Shown here in pieces: positions 1 to 10,830 of a stretch of DNA of 64,000 nucleotides (its first letter is position 1; each line of letters starts with the position of its first letter). Both the position numbers and the translations under genes were made by a program. The notes beneath the pieces were generated by a model. It made no database searches. It was not told where the DNA came from and was given only the letters and a program-made list of their open reading frames with translations. Location of the stretch: assembly GCF_018446385.1 (NCBI RefSeq), contig NC_055990.1, forward strand, positions 28,915,891-28,979,890, given 5' to 3'. Origin of the DNA: Zingiber officinale (lineage: Eukaryota > Streptophyta > Magnoliopsida > Zingiberales > Zingiberaceae).

Positions 1-219
1 TAATATCCAGAAGTATCAGTTATTCTATTGATAATATCGTATCATAATCCACACAGGAGGATGCACAATCGAAGATGAAAACAAGAGCAGTAAACCATAC
101 GCACTCCGTGAACAGTTATCCATCCACGCAGATCTTGTACATTTGATATGTTTGTAGAGGCGACGACACATTTGTCGATTACATAACCATTCAAAACATC
201 CAATGGAAGACGCTGGCAG

Positions 220-2605
220 CTACTTGGTGAGGAAATAGATGAATAAGAAGAGAGCTACAAAGGATGCGACGAGGGTCACTGTTCGACGCCCAGATTTGGT
301 CTGGAAAACCTAGTGTGGAAAATAATATAAACTTAGGGTTATGCTAGTCTAGAAGTTTCAGTAGTCAATGAACTTTCAAGCTTTACCATCTTGAAGCGAT
401 CCACAGTTCCAGAAAGAACTCCCCTTGATGAATCCATGTCATTGCCCTGAGATATTAATGTTGTGAATTATGATTAAAAAAAAGAGAGTAGTAAATCCAC
501 AAACACATTGGGGCAACTACATGCTCAGAGAGTAGGGAGGGAATGACTCAACTACGTACCATGCGATCAAGCAGTCTGTTGTGACTCTCAACCTCTTCAT
601 GGATATCACCTGTCAGCTGTAAAAGTGCATAGAATAGTACCGAGAATGACTTGAAAAGTTTGGGAAAATATCAACTTGAGTTGTACATGGATCAGTATGG
701 TGTTAGGGAAAGGTTAGGCGTTGAGATAGTGTTGTTCCATTCTTAGAAAGTTGTAAGAATGGCATTATATATGGCTACTAGCAGCTTGGTGGTAGACATT
801 GCATTCTTGGCAAAAAAACACATGTTTATCAATTATAAACCTAATTATGCACCTACGTGAATATTACCATGCCAAATGATGGGCTTCTGAGGCAAAAAAG
901 GTTACAAGCTTCTCATTTGATAAATTTTCAAGGTTGATAAAGAGTCCATTTTTCAATATATCAGTCATGCACCAGATTAATTTTTACAGTTCTAGAGAAT
1001 CTAGAATCGGGAAGGAAATGGATGTCCAGTAATTAGTATCCACAGGTAACCAATTTTCCCTGATAGTAGGATTCAGTTTTGCTTAAAATAGCAGATACCC
1101 ACATATTTTACCATTCAAGTAAGACACCTATATATGTTTGGATACTTATCATCCAAAGCGGATAGTTAATCCGTTCAGGTAACAGGTTATTAATTGGGTT
1201 GGTTTACATAGTGACCAAAAATACAAGTTCCCAACTCTTTGCGATCCACAAATCCCAGAGCCTTATTTAATTCATTGCCAAAAAAACTTCTTGTCTCTTT
1301 GTATTTTTCTTATCTCCTACTAGCCATCATTTATCAATCCTTCTGTTTTTTCCATACTTCTCTGTTAGTCCATTAGATACACCTTTAAAGCAGTATAGGA
1401 ATAGGCAACTAGTAACAAAAACCAATTTCTAAGCATTTTATGCAACCATTTGATTTTGGGGAATAAAACAACAAAGTATGTGTTTCTATATTTCCCTACA
1501 CATGTTCCTTGTAATGGCTTAAAAGATGAGACAGAAGAAATAATATGAAAGAAAAATCCTCATTTCTGCATATTTTTCCATTCTCAAGTTATAGAGGACA
1601 AGTTCTCATATCATATATTCAACCAAAGGTTTAGAATGCCTGAAACATTGCAGTAAAATTTAGCCTCTTGTACTTACTCTCTTCAAAATGCTGACTCTAT
1701 CTTGCAGTCCTTCAATAGCTAGATCGTTATCATGCTCAGAAATTTCATGAGATGAGTAATGTGAAGCTCGGATACCACCTTCTTCAATGCCAGCAAAAAG
1801 AGCAGCTCTGCTACCACGATAGTCCCTACAACGGATAAGTGCATAATATTATAAAAACAATTTTCATGAAGAATATATTGACACCTAAAGGTCCAAGTGA
1901 AATTGCAATAACAGTGACTATCACTTGAAACCCTATCTTATATCATGCAGATCTAATGATGATCATCCAACACACCACAAATTATTAGGCATCCAACATA
2001 ACAGAGCACGTATAACATAAATTAAGCCAAAGTTAACCCAATTGAAATATTGGTTTAGTAATACAGGCCATGAACATCAGCAGAATTGTTCACTGATTAA
2101 AATTTATCCAGGTGATTTGATGTGCCAAGTTTGGTGCATCATTTCTTTGTTATCAAATATCACAAACTTGAAAGATTGATACTTTGTACTTATGCAACTA
2201 GGATATCCTATTTCATTTTAAATCTAGGATAGTGGCAATGCTAACCTTTCTTCAACAACTACTACAAAAATGTGATATTTTCAAACAATTTTATTACATT
2301 TACATAACCTCTCCACCTTTATTGCTATAATTTAGTGAACTTTATATTTGAGTTATCAGTCGATAGCTACTGGCTTCTCTTCCTCGAGCAAGATAAAGTG
2401 TGTTCTATGCAGCACTCGACACAATTGGAGAAATAAAACAAAAATTCAAGCATGAAACAACGCAAACACAATTGGAGCAAAAAAAGTAATAAATCAAGTA
2501 TAAAACCAAAAAAAAAAGACAAAGTTATTGCCACTCAACAATAAATTAACATGACAGTCAGTAGCAGACATAACAATAAGAGAGAACTAACCTCCTCGAA
2601 TTCAT
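220..2605 (-). CDS. BET11-like: BET1-like Qc-SNARE, five exons
   Basis: Membrane-anchored SNARE of the ER-Golgi pathway; Bet1 proteins supply the Qc helix of the SNARE bundle that fuses transport vesicles with Golgi membranes. Coding exons on the minus strand are 2605-2592, 1825-1678, 616-560, 446-387 and 309-220. Every intron is GT-AG and the reading frame closes exactly to 122 residues, the usual length of plant BET11. The N-terminus begins MNSRRDYRGSRAALF, followed by an acidic-basic linker, the SNARE helix at about residues 35-95 (LQDRVSILKR, then HNRLLDRM and GNDMDSSRG) and a C-terminal anchor at about 103-122 ending IYFLTK. The residue facing the bundle centre appears to be His66. The start codon is the first ATG, and plant relatives also begin close to this motif. 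A probable 5' UTR intron lies upstream (donor near 2939, acceptor near 2657). The gene looks intact and functional. Confidence 0.93.
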
Positions 2606-3530
2606 GGTTGCACTAATCTCAGACGAGATGGAAATCTTTTCTTCCTCTGGTTTTCTTCACAATCCTCGTCTCCCCAATTCGAAATTTCAACAATGTTTCA
2701 AATAAGTCTACAAAATAGCCCGAAGTATTCAATCATACATTTTTGTTTACGAATTCAGCCACAAGATTAAATGAATGCATACCCCGAGGAAAAACCTAAC
2801 GCGATAAAACAAACAGATCGGAGAACCTTAACAAATACTTCAAGTACGATTAAATATGTCAAAAAGAAGAAGAAGCATCACAAAACACACGCAAATCTGA
2901 CGAGATTTAACCGAAAAATACAGGAGAAACAATATTAACCTTCGATTTATCAGCAACTCGGAAAAACAGAAAACTGATGCCAATTCTTTGATTCAAAAGC
3001 ATATGGATCGATCGGCCGGAACAAGAATTGAAAGTACCAGATCTGCCTTATTCTGATCGCGTCGCCAATCTTCGCGTAAGTCTCTCTACGGATTTCCGCG
3101 ATCGAAATAGAGAGAAAGAGAGAGAACGAGGTAAGATGATGTAACTAGTTATCTTTTTCTTTTTCTGCGGTTTTTAATTAAGCATCATCGCAGCCGTACG
3201 GGTAAATAAGGATCGAGATCTCACCGTTCACAGCGTTATGCGCGAATCCTGATGCAGACTTCTCGTTTCTGGAATCTAAAAGCGTTGTTTACGAATCTCC
3301 GAGCGTGGGTCTAACGCGACTCTTTAGTTGCTGTACACCGGAAAAAATCACTAAAACTCACAATTTTACGGATTTGTAAACTGCCCCCATCTTTTAGGAA
3401 TGTTAAAGTAGTTTCGGAAAAGAAAGCAAACTATTGGGAGTAAATCTATATTTTCCCATATAAATTTTAGGCTGATAAAAAATTTTCGAATCGAGAAACT
3501 TATCTGAATCTGGTTCATAACAAGCAAGCT
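2606..3530 (-). promoter_or_regulatory. 5' UTR and promoter region of the BET1-like gene
   Basis: Non-coding flank upstream of the SNARE start codon. Read on the minus strand, a GA/CT-rich stretch around 3060-3170 is typical of a plant 5' UTR. A donor (AAG then GTTAATATT) near 2939 and an acceptor (AACCAG then AGGAAG) near 2656 suggest one 5' UTR intron. No clear TATA box was identified, and nothing else coding is seen up to the LTR fragment at 3534. Confidence 0.45.
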
Positions 3531-3533
3531 TTA

Positions 3534-4021
3534 TGCCATGATAAGGAGGTGTCCCACCCTACAGATGATAGTGATCACGGTGAAAATTAAAGTTAAAATG
3601 ATCAACACATAGATAATATCGATCAGTCGGACGAGCATGCTCCGATCGGAGGGAGAAGGGTCCAGTCCGATCCCGCCTTTGACACGGGGAGATGTCAAAT
3701 GATCGACACTTAATGGAGTATTAAACACCGGACGGAGGAAGAAACGGTGTGCAGAAGCTGGGCCAAGTAACTACCCCACTCGGCCAGACAGCAAGACTCG
3801 ACAAGCTGAGTGGAATTTCGGCCGAGCAGACGTGACACAAGTATAGTGGAATTCCGGCCGAGCGGACGTGACATAAGCACAGTCGAGTTCCGATCGAGTG
3901 GACGCGACATAGATACAGTGGAGTTTCGATCGAGCAGATGGGGCATAGAAATAGCGAAGTTCCGGCCGAGCGGCCAATCCGCTCGGCCTAGCAGCATACT
4001 CTCTCTATTATCCATCGACAT
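3534..4021 (+). repeat. Tat-lineage gypsy LTR fragment
   Basis: Plus-strand fragment matching the first part of the gypsy LTR at 20312-22350: both share the GATAAGGAGG start, the GACACGGGGAG-type block, repeated CCGAGCGGACGTGACA motifs and the closing block CATACTCTCTCT. It begins TGCCATGATAAGG, like the LTR at 40709. The downstream half of the LTR is missing, so this is a truncated relic with no visible target duplication. The short peptides readable here in all frames are by-products of the repeated CCGAGCGGA motif. Confidence 0.75.
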
Positions 4022-4204
4022 CAGGCGTAGCTAGAATCTAAATTTATTTGGGGCTGGTCATCGAGATATAATAAATTAATTAATTCAAAGATATAAACAA
4101 AAAATTATTATTAATTTTTCAAAATTATAGAACAATAGTTTCTAATATTCAATACATTCAAAATTAAAGCAAAATGTTATTGAAATTGTGTTGTCCGGAC
4201 GCCT

Positions 4205-5245
4205 CTAGATTGAGAAGGACTCTTCCAGAGCGTTGTTAGTCATTACAACGATCGTGCGCGGCAACAAGTACGGTTGAAGCCTCCGCGCGGCGAGTACCAA
4301 TGCATAGGCCAACTTTTCGAGACTGGTGTAGCGAGATTCACCATCCTTCAATATAAGGCTCAGAAAATATATAGGATGATCTTGACCGTTCTGCCTGACC
4401 AGAGCCGATGCAACGACATGTTCGTTGGATGACAAATATATCTAGAGCGGTTCACCCGCGACTGGCTTGGCTAACACAGGTAGTGAGCTCAAATACTCCT
4501 CCAGCGCCCGGTCACACTCGACGTCCCATTGGGATTTGGTGGCTTGGCGTAGTATCTTGAAAAATGGCAGGCTTCGATCGAATAACTTGGATATGAATCG
4601 AGGCAACACCGTGATCCGACCGGTCAACTTCTGAGCTTCCTTCAAATTTCGAGGCGGAGGCATGTTCTGCAAAGCGTGGATCTTGCTGGGATTGGCTTCG
4701 ATGCCCCGCTCGATGATGATGTAGCCCATGAAGAGACCACTCTTTGCACCGAACAGACACTTACTCGGGTTCAACTTTATTCCGTATGCCTTTAGCATCC
4801 GGCAGGTTTCGTTAATATCTACGCATAGGTCAGCAGCTCGGAGGGATTTGATGAGTATATCATCGACATATACCTCCATATTATGGCCGATCTGCCATTG
4901 GAATACTTTATTCATTAGCCTATGGTAGGTGGCTCCGCGTTCTTCAATCCGAACGACATGACCTTGTAGTAGTATGTTCCGTCGACCATGATGAAGTTGA
5001 CCTTCTCTTGATCCTTGTGGGTGAGTGGCACTTGATGGTATCCTTGATATGTGTTGAGCATGCAGATCAGCTCGCAGTCCGCCGTCGAGTACACCAGTTG
5101 ATCTATCCTAGGCAGTAGATAGAAGTCTTTCGGGCAAGCCTTGTTGAGGTCGCAGAAGTCGATACAGACTCGCCACTTGTTGCCCAGCTTGGAGACTAGC
5201 ACAACATTGGCTAGCCAGCTCGAGAATTGGACTTCCCTGATATGG
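4205..5245 (-). pseudogene. Tat reverse transcriptase / RNase H remnant
   Basis: Decayed polymerase in three reading blocks (about 5245-4915, 4915-4442, 4435-4205). The first has palm/finger motifs (WRVCIDFCDLNKACPKD and NTYQGYHQVPL). The second holds the catalytic YVDD motif (EVYVDDILIKS) and the thumb/connection region (GRITVLPRFISKLFDRSLPF). The third is the start of RNase H (SRYTSLEKLAYALVLAARRL). Frameshifts and stops separate the blocks; RNase H is cut off and no integrase follows. The family is Tat-lineage gypsy. The copy cannot make an active enzyme. Confidence 0.85.
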
Positions 5246-6108
5246 CAACTTCCTGATGAGTGACCGAAAGAAGTCCCCTTTGGCGAGCCCTTGGGTGAAG
5301 GCATTCATCATGGTCTCGGACGAGACCGAGGGAATGCACATGGCCACTTGATTGAAGCGCAGGATATACAATTGGAGTGCTTCCTTAGGCCCTTGTTTTA
5401 GAGTGAAGAAGCTGACACTCGTCTTCTGATAGAGTCGACTACTGACGAAGTGGTGCTGGAAGGCAGCTCGGAAATCTTTAAAGCTTCGTATCGAACCGTC
5501 TGGCAGTCTTCGGAACCAACGCTGCCCTGATTTGGAGAGAGTCGTGAAAAAGACTCTGCACTTTACTCTGTCTGTGTACTGGTGCAGCGTAGCCTCATTG
5601 TCAAACCGATCCAGATGATCATCTGGGTCGGTTGACCTGTTGTACGTCCCAATTGTCAACGGGGTGTAGTGTCGAGATAGAGGATCTTGTAGAATCTCTT
5701 CGGAGAACTGTCGGTTGATTCGCTCGGGAGACGCAGTGCTTCGAGGCGCTTTTCCTTTCCGCGTGTCTCGAACGGGCGCATAGTCGGAAGATGATCCCAC
5801 TCCTGATGCGCTTAGGCTATCTCTGAGTGGGTTTGGAACAGAGCTCAGTGGAAGGGGATCAGCGCGGGCGACACTTCCCCTTGGGTGTCGGTCAGCCTTC
5901 GGTTCTGTCCCCATATGGAGAGTTGCTCCGCTCGGTCTTCTTGCCCCGCTCACCTATCGACCGCCAATGTTGTAGGCTGCGGTGATGGTCGATTGGCTAG
6001 CGCTTGTTGTTATTGTTGCTCTATCATTTTTACTACCCGTGCTTGCACGAGCATCTCTAGCTCCTCCTGAGTGAGCATCATGGTGGTTAGTCGTCCAACG
6101 TCTTCCAT
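5240..6108 (-). pseudogene. Tat gag remnant
   Basis: Capsid-precursor remnant. The minus-strand reading from 6108 begins MEDVGRL and aligns with the start of the intact gag at 28669. It hits a stop at about 6010, changes frame and continues from about 5950 to 5240. The retrotransposon gag domain is recognisable by DPDDHLDRFDNEATLHQY, then RWFRRLPDGSIRSFKDFRAA and FTQGLAKGDFFRSLIRK. It ends at the internal deletion that fuses it, out of frame, to the RT. Non-functional. Confidence 0.8.
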
Positions 6109-6155
6109 CCTCTCGGCTCGGATGTAGGTGATGTTCCCACATACGACGCCAAATA

Positions 6156-6963
6156 TGATCCTGTTCGAAAGTCGAAGAGACGGATGCTGGAGGTGTGGCA
6201 CTCTTGCTGACCTTCGATGGACTTCGCTCCTACCTGCAACACAAGCAGCATCAGTATTGAGCCATAGAAGGGGTCTCCGGCGATGGCCCTCCGACGCTCA
6301 AGTCAGTCTCCGACGAAGCAAGAAGAAACAAGCGGCGAGAACTATAGCGTAACAGTAGAAATCGCGTAAAGCATACCATCTTAAAGTGGGCACACATTCC
6401 CAGGCTTTTCCTGAAAAGACATGTCAATAAAGTGTCCTTGATACAATACCTTAACAGGCCAAGCATATTTCTAAGATGACAGTGGAAGCTTTCACCGTAC
6501 GATCCTCTGTCTAACCATGCCGCCTGTCAGCGACATTAACTCACAAAAGGATGTCGAAAGATATCCCGTTGTGTTTGTTGCTTGGCCGAGCGGAATGGTC
6601 GCTCGGCCAGAACTCTGATATCCCGACGTTATCTGCTGCCACGTCGAGCGAGACAACCACTTGGTTGAAAGTCCACTGTCGCGACGAGCGGGAGAGCCGC
6701 TCAGTTGAAAGTCCTCTGTCTGTGTCGTCCACCGTCGAGCCGTGCGGGATAGCCGCTCAACTCGGTTTCTACACGCCCCTTAAGCGTTGGTCTGATTATT
6801 CCCTGTGCCCAAGGTGATGGGTCAGTGCTCAAAACCCCCCCCCCCCCCCCCCCCAATTGGTGTATAGCCCACTCGATCGATTACTTGGTCACCCTTCCGT
6901 TGACCATCTTGACTTTGACCTCCACGCGACAGCAGGGTAGGGCCCCGCCTAATCTCCGCATCA
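6156..6963 (-). repeat. 5' LTR of the truncated Tat element
   Basis: 808 bp. On the minus strand it starts TGATGCGGAGATTAGG (6963) and ends CAGGATCA (6156), matching the TGAT...ATCA ends of the other Tat LTRs in the window. It is directly followed (6153 down to 6134) by a site resembling the GGCGCCGTCTGTGGGAA primer-binding region of the related copy at 28695-28714. A run of 20 C residues lies inside it. Confidence 0.8.
6835..6854. repeat. C20 homopolymer
   Basis: Twenty consecutive C residues inside the Tat LTR; probably a replication-slippage or assembly-sensitive tract. Confidence 0.9.
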
Positions 6964-7139
6964 CTAACCAACGATGAAAAGATGACAATGAATTTTTTAA
7001 AAATAATTTTGGAGGGAAAAATGAAAGGCGTAAAGATATTTTTTAAACACAAACGATATCTATTTTTCTTTTAAAAGGAACCCCTCTTGTTCGATTGGTG
7101 GTTGCACCAATTCAGAGCGGTACCTGCTCTGATACCACT
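6964..7139 (-). mobile_element. Primer-binding site and leader of the family A copia element
   Basis: Immediately inside the family A 5' LTR, the minus strand reads TGGTATCAGAGC (7137-7126), complementary to initiator methionine tRNA and the standard copia primer site. About 160 bp of leader follows, resembling the leader of the family B element at 45296. The element is then cut off by the gypsy LTR that ends at 6963, so no gag or pol of this copy remains. Confidence 0.75.
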
Positions 7140-7446
7140 TGTTGGATCGTGAAAATGCTAGAGGGGTGGTGAATAGCGTTCGAAAAATTCGTAATTAAAT
7201 CGAGTCGAGTACGCAGCGGAAATACGAAAGACACAATGCTAAAATAAACCAATTTTACTTGATTCGGAGCCTTCGTTGACTCCTACTCCAAGGTCCGTAC
7301 TTGTTGAGTATTTTCGTTAGGCAATCACTAATAATTCAAAAAAGATGTTTACAAATGAGTATAGGAACTTGCAAAATGAAATTACCGACAATAAGAAAGT
7401 AAAGACTAAATTGTTGGTTGTTGGAGAAGCTTTGCAGCATAGCAAG

Positions 7447-9288
7447 TGTTGGTGCAACCTTAGGTCAAGGTTGACCTGGTTGATCCGACTCGAGTTGACG
7501 TGACTCGAGTTGTATTTTGATGTTTGACTTGGGAAAATTATCGGTGCAACCTTAGGTCAAGGTTGACCTAGTTGTGTTGCATGTTGATGTTTGACACTCG
7601 TGAGAGAGTTCTATTCTTGATGTGGGACAAGAATAGATGTTTGGGAGATTATTGGTGCAACCGTAGGTCAAAGTTGACCTGGTTGACCTGATTTGGGAAA
7701 AGTCCAAGTATGAAGACTTGGCACGGAAAAGTCCAAGCAGGGAGCTTGGCACTGGAAAAGTCCAAGTATGGAGACTTGGCGACGGAAAAGTCAAAGGAGC
7801 TTGGCACGTGAAAAGTCAAGTATGGAGACTTGACGGGAAAGTCCAAACAGGAGTTTGGCAGGGGAAAGTCCAGTGAGTGAAGCCGAGCAGTGTCCTGGTG
7901 AGTGAACCCGGTGAAAATCCTAGTGAGTGAAGCTAGGTGAAGGTGAAAGTCCTGGTGAATGCATTGGGAAAATCTGGTGAGTGAAGCTAGGTGAATGGGA
8001 AAGTCCTAAGCTGGGATGTTAGGCGGGTGGAAAGTCCGTGAGTGAAGCCGAGCGGTGGAAAAGTCCTGGGAAGCGAGGTGAAGGAGAAAGTCCTAACTAG
8101 GATGTTAGGCAGTGTGGAAATCCCGGTGAGTGAAGGCGGTGAAAGTCCCAGTGAGTGAAGCTGAGGAAAATCCAGATCGAGAGATGATCGGACTTCTGGT
8201 GTTGAAAGTCCAAGTAGGTCAAAGGAATTGACCGGACACTTGGCAGGAGTTCTAGCAGTCAAGGGAGTGACCGGATGCTAGGGATGAAGTACCAATAGGT
8301 CAAGGTTGACCGGATATTGGTTTGGAAGTCTTGGGACTTGGTTTGGGCAAAAGCTCGATCCACCGACCGATCCGGATACTGTTGCTCGATCGGTGCGTGA
8401 CCGATCGATCGGTCAAGCTCTGTTCGGTTCTTGATCGATCGGCCGTGACCGATCGCAAGCAACAGAGGCGAAAGAAGGCGGTGATCGGTCCACGACCGAT
8501 CAGTTATGTCCTCGATCGGCGGGACCGATCAGAGACGATGTCGCGTAAACGGCCGAGTTGGGATCGGTGCGTGGACCGATCCAGATGTCGATCGGTCCAC
8601 CGCATCGATCGTAGTACGCATGTGTTTCAGACCGATCGATCGGGGGACCGATCGATAGGCCCTGATCGGTCCGTAGACCGATCGGGGTTCTAGCCGTTGC
8701 GACGATCAGTTTCTTCATTGCTTTCTTCGCGGTATAAAGGGGTCGAGGGTTCTCTGAGGTTCTTCTTCTTCTTCCGAAGTTCCTCGCTTGCTGCTTCTCC
8801 TTCTTGCTGAGCTTTGTTGAGCTCGTTGGGTGCTAAAGCTTCGCGTGAGCTTCTTCCTGTTGCTGGTTTTCTAGCTAGGCTTGGATCCGAGAAGCTGCTG
8901 CTTCCCCAGGGTTCCTGCTGACTTCAAGAAGGCAAGCAAGTGTAGTTTACATTTATGTTCTTGTTTTCTTGTTCCTATTTGTACTCCTATTGCTGTTGCA
9001 AATATTGTGGCGAGGTTTCTCCACCCACAAGGAGTATATTGTATTAGCCGGTTCTCCGGGGACTCATCCACCGACGGATTGATAGGGCTCGTCCACCTTA
9101 CGGACACGCCGAGGAGTAGGAGTATCATCTCCGAACCTCGTACATCGCTGTGTTAAGGTTTGATTTTCTTCTCCTTTCGTTTCTATTTGTATTTCCGCTG
9201 CACTAACCTAATCGTAGGAAGAAACGCGATCGATTTGGGGCGGCTATTCACACCCCCCCTCTCTAGCCGAGTACGAAAGATCCCAACA
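7447..9288 (+). repeat. 5' LTR of the gag-only copia element
   Basis: 1,842 bp, TGTTGGTGCAACC...GATCCCAACA. U3 is a chain of short hairpin units: GTCCAAG...CTTGGC types at about 7700-8320, then GATCGGTC...GACCGATC palindromes at about 8350-8690. A TATA box (GTATAAAGG) lies at about 8731. The 3' half (from about 8770) is nearly identical to the 3' LTR, while the hairpin part has diverged by gain and loss of units. Confidence 0.92.
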
Positions 9289-9290
9289 AG

Positions 9291-9302
9291 TGGTATCAGA
9301 GC
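9291..9302 (+). other. Primer-binding site
   Basis: TGGTATCAGAGC, two bases after the LTR end; complementary to the 3' end of initiator tRNA-Met, as in most copia elements. Confidence 0.9.
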
Positions 9303-9349
9303 GAGGTTGCTCTTCGACGGATCAACACCCGGGGGAGCACGGGCTAGAG

Positions 9350-10138
9350 ATGGATCTCTATGGAGAAGATGTCACGATTCAACCCTTCTACGAGTCTCAC
9401 GACAACTTCACATATTGGAAGGTAAGGATGATGTATTTTCTTAGGACTAATATGTTAAATTGGTTTTGTGTACAAGAAGGGTTTTCCCCACCGATGGATG
9501 AGGAAGGAAAACCTATCAAGAAGAAGGAGTGGACGAAAGAGCAAATCCACCAATCCACAATCAACGACGAGGTAACGAAAATTCTTGAATTTTCATTACC
9601 TAGTGATATCTTGCATAAGATAGGTAGATACAACGATGCCAAGGAATTGTGGAACAACTTAGCAAAGTTCCATGAGGAGAGCTCAAATTCAAGCCATGAA
9701 GAGGAGCTAAGTGAGCCAAGTAGCTCACATCATGGAGGGAGCGAATTGGGAGTTGAGGGCTACTCAACATCCAAGGAAGAAGAGGAGGAGAGTTCCTCTT
9801 GTTCAAGTTCGGAGCAAGAAGAAGAGACATCTACCTCCGGAAGGGATGAGGAAGAGAGCTCACACCCATCCCCAAACCTAGGTAACTCAAGCATTTCAAT
9901 TTCAAATAAGTTACATATAATATGCTTTGAGTGTAGGGAACATGGACATTACAAGAGTAAGTGTCCAAAGAGGGTAAGAAAGACTCCACCGGCGCCAAAG
10001 TTCAAGGAAGCCGGAGTCCCAAAACGCAAGGGCAAGGAGCACATCGTGTGCTTCCAATGCAAGCAAAGGGGACACTATAGGAGCCATTGTCCGAGGGGAG
10101 GCAACCTCACAAGGGCAAGAGACCGGGCACAACGATAG
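9350..10138 (+). CDS. Gag-like protein with two CCHC zinc knuckles
   Basis: Nucleocapsid/capsid-type protein of 262 residues from the retroelement at 7447-14548. The N-terminal half (FYESHDNFTYWKVRMMYFL, then KELWNNLAKFHEES) resembles the copia gag core found in SIRE-like elements but is short. A Glu/Ser-rich linker follows, then two RNA-binding knuckles, CFECREHGHYKSKC and CFQCKQRGHYRSHC (CX2CX4HX4C, complete). I chose the ATG at 9350 (MDLYGED) because family B gag also begins near such a motif; an in-frame ATG 20 codons upstream overlaps the primer-site region. It ends at TAG 10138, and gag-like sequence continues in another frame. Confidence 0.75.
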   Translation: MDLYGEDVTIQPFYESHDNFTYWKVRMMYFLRTNMLNWFCVQEGFSPPMDEEGKPIKKKEWTKEQIHQSTINDEVTKILEFSLPSDILHKIGRYNDAKELWNNLAKFHEESSNSSHEEELSEPSSSHHGGSELGVEGYSTSKEEEEESSSCSSSEQEEETSTSGRDEEESSHPSPNLGNSSISISNKLHIICFECREHGHYKSKCPKRVRKTPPAPKFKEAGVPKRKGKEHIVCFQCKQRGHYRSHCPRGGNLTRARDRAQR

Positions 10139-10830
10139 GGGGAGCTAAGGCAAATCCTAAGGTAACCTCTAAGGTTCATTATTGCAATTCTAATAAAACT
10201 CATGCTAGTAGTTTTGTTGCAATTGTTAATAATGATAAGCATGTTAACTTTAGGAACCAATACATGTGCTTAGGAGCTAAACATGTTAGCCTAGGTAAGG
10301 ATAACACTAGAAATACCAACCCTAGGATTAACGCTTCTAAAGTTAAGGAAAACCTAGGTAGAAATCCCAAGAAGACTAGACATATGCCTAGGAATATCTC
10401 AAGAGAAAATGACAAATTAAAACTTGAGGTATTAGAGAGGGAAAATCAAGTCTTGAGGTCAAGACTTGATAATTTGGAAAAGGCTCTTAAAAACATAGAG
10501 AAGTCATCTCTAGGGTTTAAGGGTCAAAAACCAATGTCCAAGGACAAGAAAGGTTTAGGTCACAAACCTAAGTCCCAATTGGTCAAGCCCACTTATCATA
10601 ATGTTCCATTCGATTATGGAACAAAACCTAAGGCTAGGAAGACCATTACCAAGGTCACAAGGGGAGTCACCCCTATAGTTGACCTTGATGAGATCCAAAT
10701 GACCAAGGCTTTAAAGCCTAAGAGGGTCATTAGGAGGGTTGCTAGGGAAGTTATCCCTAGTGAATATTTAGTGAACCCAATGAGCTCTAATAGGTATTGG
10801 GTTCCTAGGAGCATCTTCTCTACCCCATAA
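10087..10830 (+). CDS. C-terminal gag-like ORF in a second frame
   Basis: Basic, Lys/Arg-rich reading frame of up to 247 codons overlapping the end of the zinc-knuckle ORF by about 50 bp in a different frame. It holds a short coiled coil (DKLKLEVLERENQVLRSRL and onwards) and a C-terminal block ending SNRYWVPRSIF. A similar YWVPK block ends the gag region of the family B copia element at 47238, so this is the gag C-terminal extension of SIRE-like elements. The frame change may be a decay frameshift or a translational shift; sequence alone cannot decide. No protease motif follows. Confidence 0.6.
   Translation: MSEGRQPHKGKRPGTTIGGAKANPKVTSKVHYCNSNKTHASSFVAIVNNDKHVNFRNQYMCLGAKHVSLGKDNTRNTNPRINASKVKENLGRNPKKTRHMPRNISRENDKLKLEVLERENQVLRSRLDNLEKALKNIEKSSLGFKGQKPMSKDKKGLGHKPKSQLVKPTYHNVPFDYGTKPKARKTITKVTRGVTPIVDLDEIQMTKALKPKRVIRRVAREVIPSEYLVNPMSSNRYWVPRSIFSTP

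Larger units (their letters stand above)
4198..6963 (-). mobile_element. Truncated Tat-type Ty3/gypsy retrotransposon
   Basis: Minus-strand element in the order 5' LTR (6963-6156), primer-binding site, gag (from 6108) and reverse transcriptase to partial RNase H (down to 4205). The internal part carries a large deletion: gag runs directly into the middle of the RT near 5240, so the gag C-terminus, protease and RT N-terminus are absent. The element stops at about 4198 within RNase H; integrase and 3' LTR are missing. The RT signature (CDLNKACPKDFYLLPRIDQL) is of the Tat/RIRE2 kind. It abuts the leader of a family A copia element at 6964. Confidence 0.85.

Noticed and set aside
8322..8693. Open frame rich in Asp-Arg-Ser (DRS) repeats
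   Set aside because: It is produced by the GATCGGTC/GACCGATC palindrome series in an LTR; no protein signature, and all frames of the palindromes stay open.
9291..9302. tRNA-like TGGTATCAGAGC words (also at 7126, 41676, 45298, 58060)
   Set aside because: These are primer-binding sites complementary to a tRNA 3' end, not tRNA genes; no cloverleaf surrounds them.
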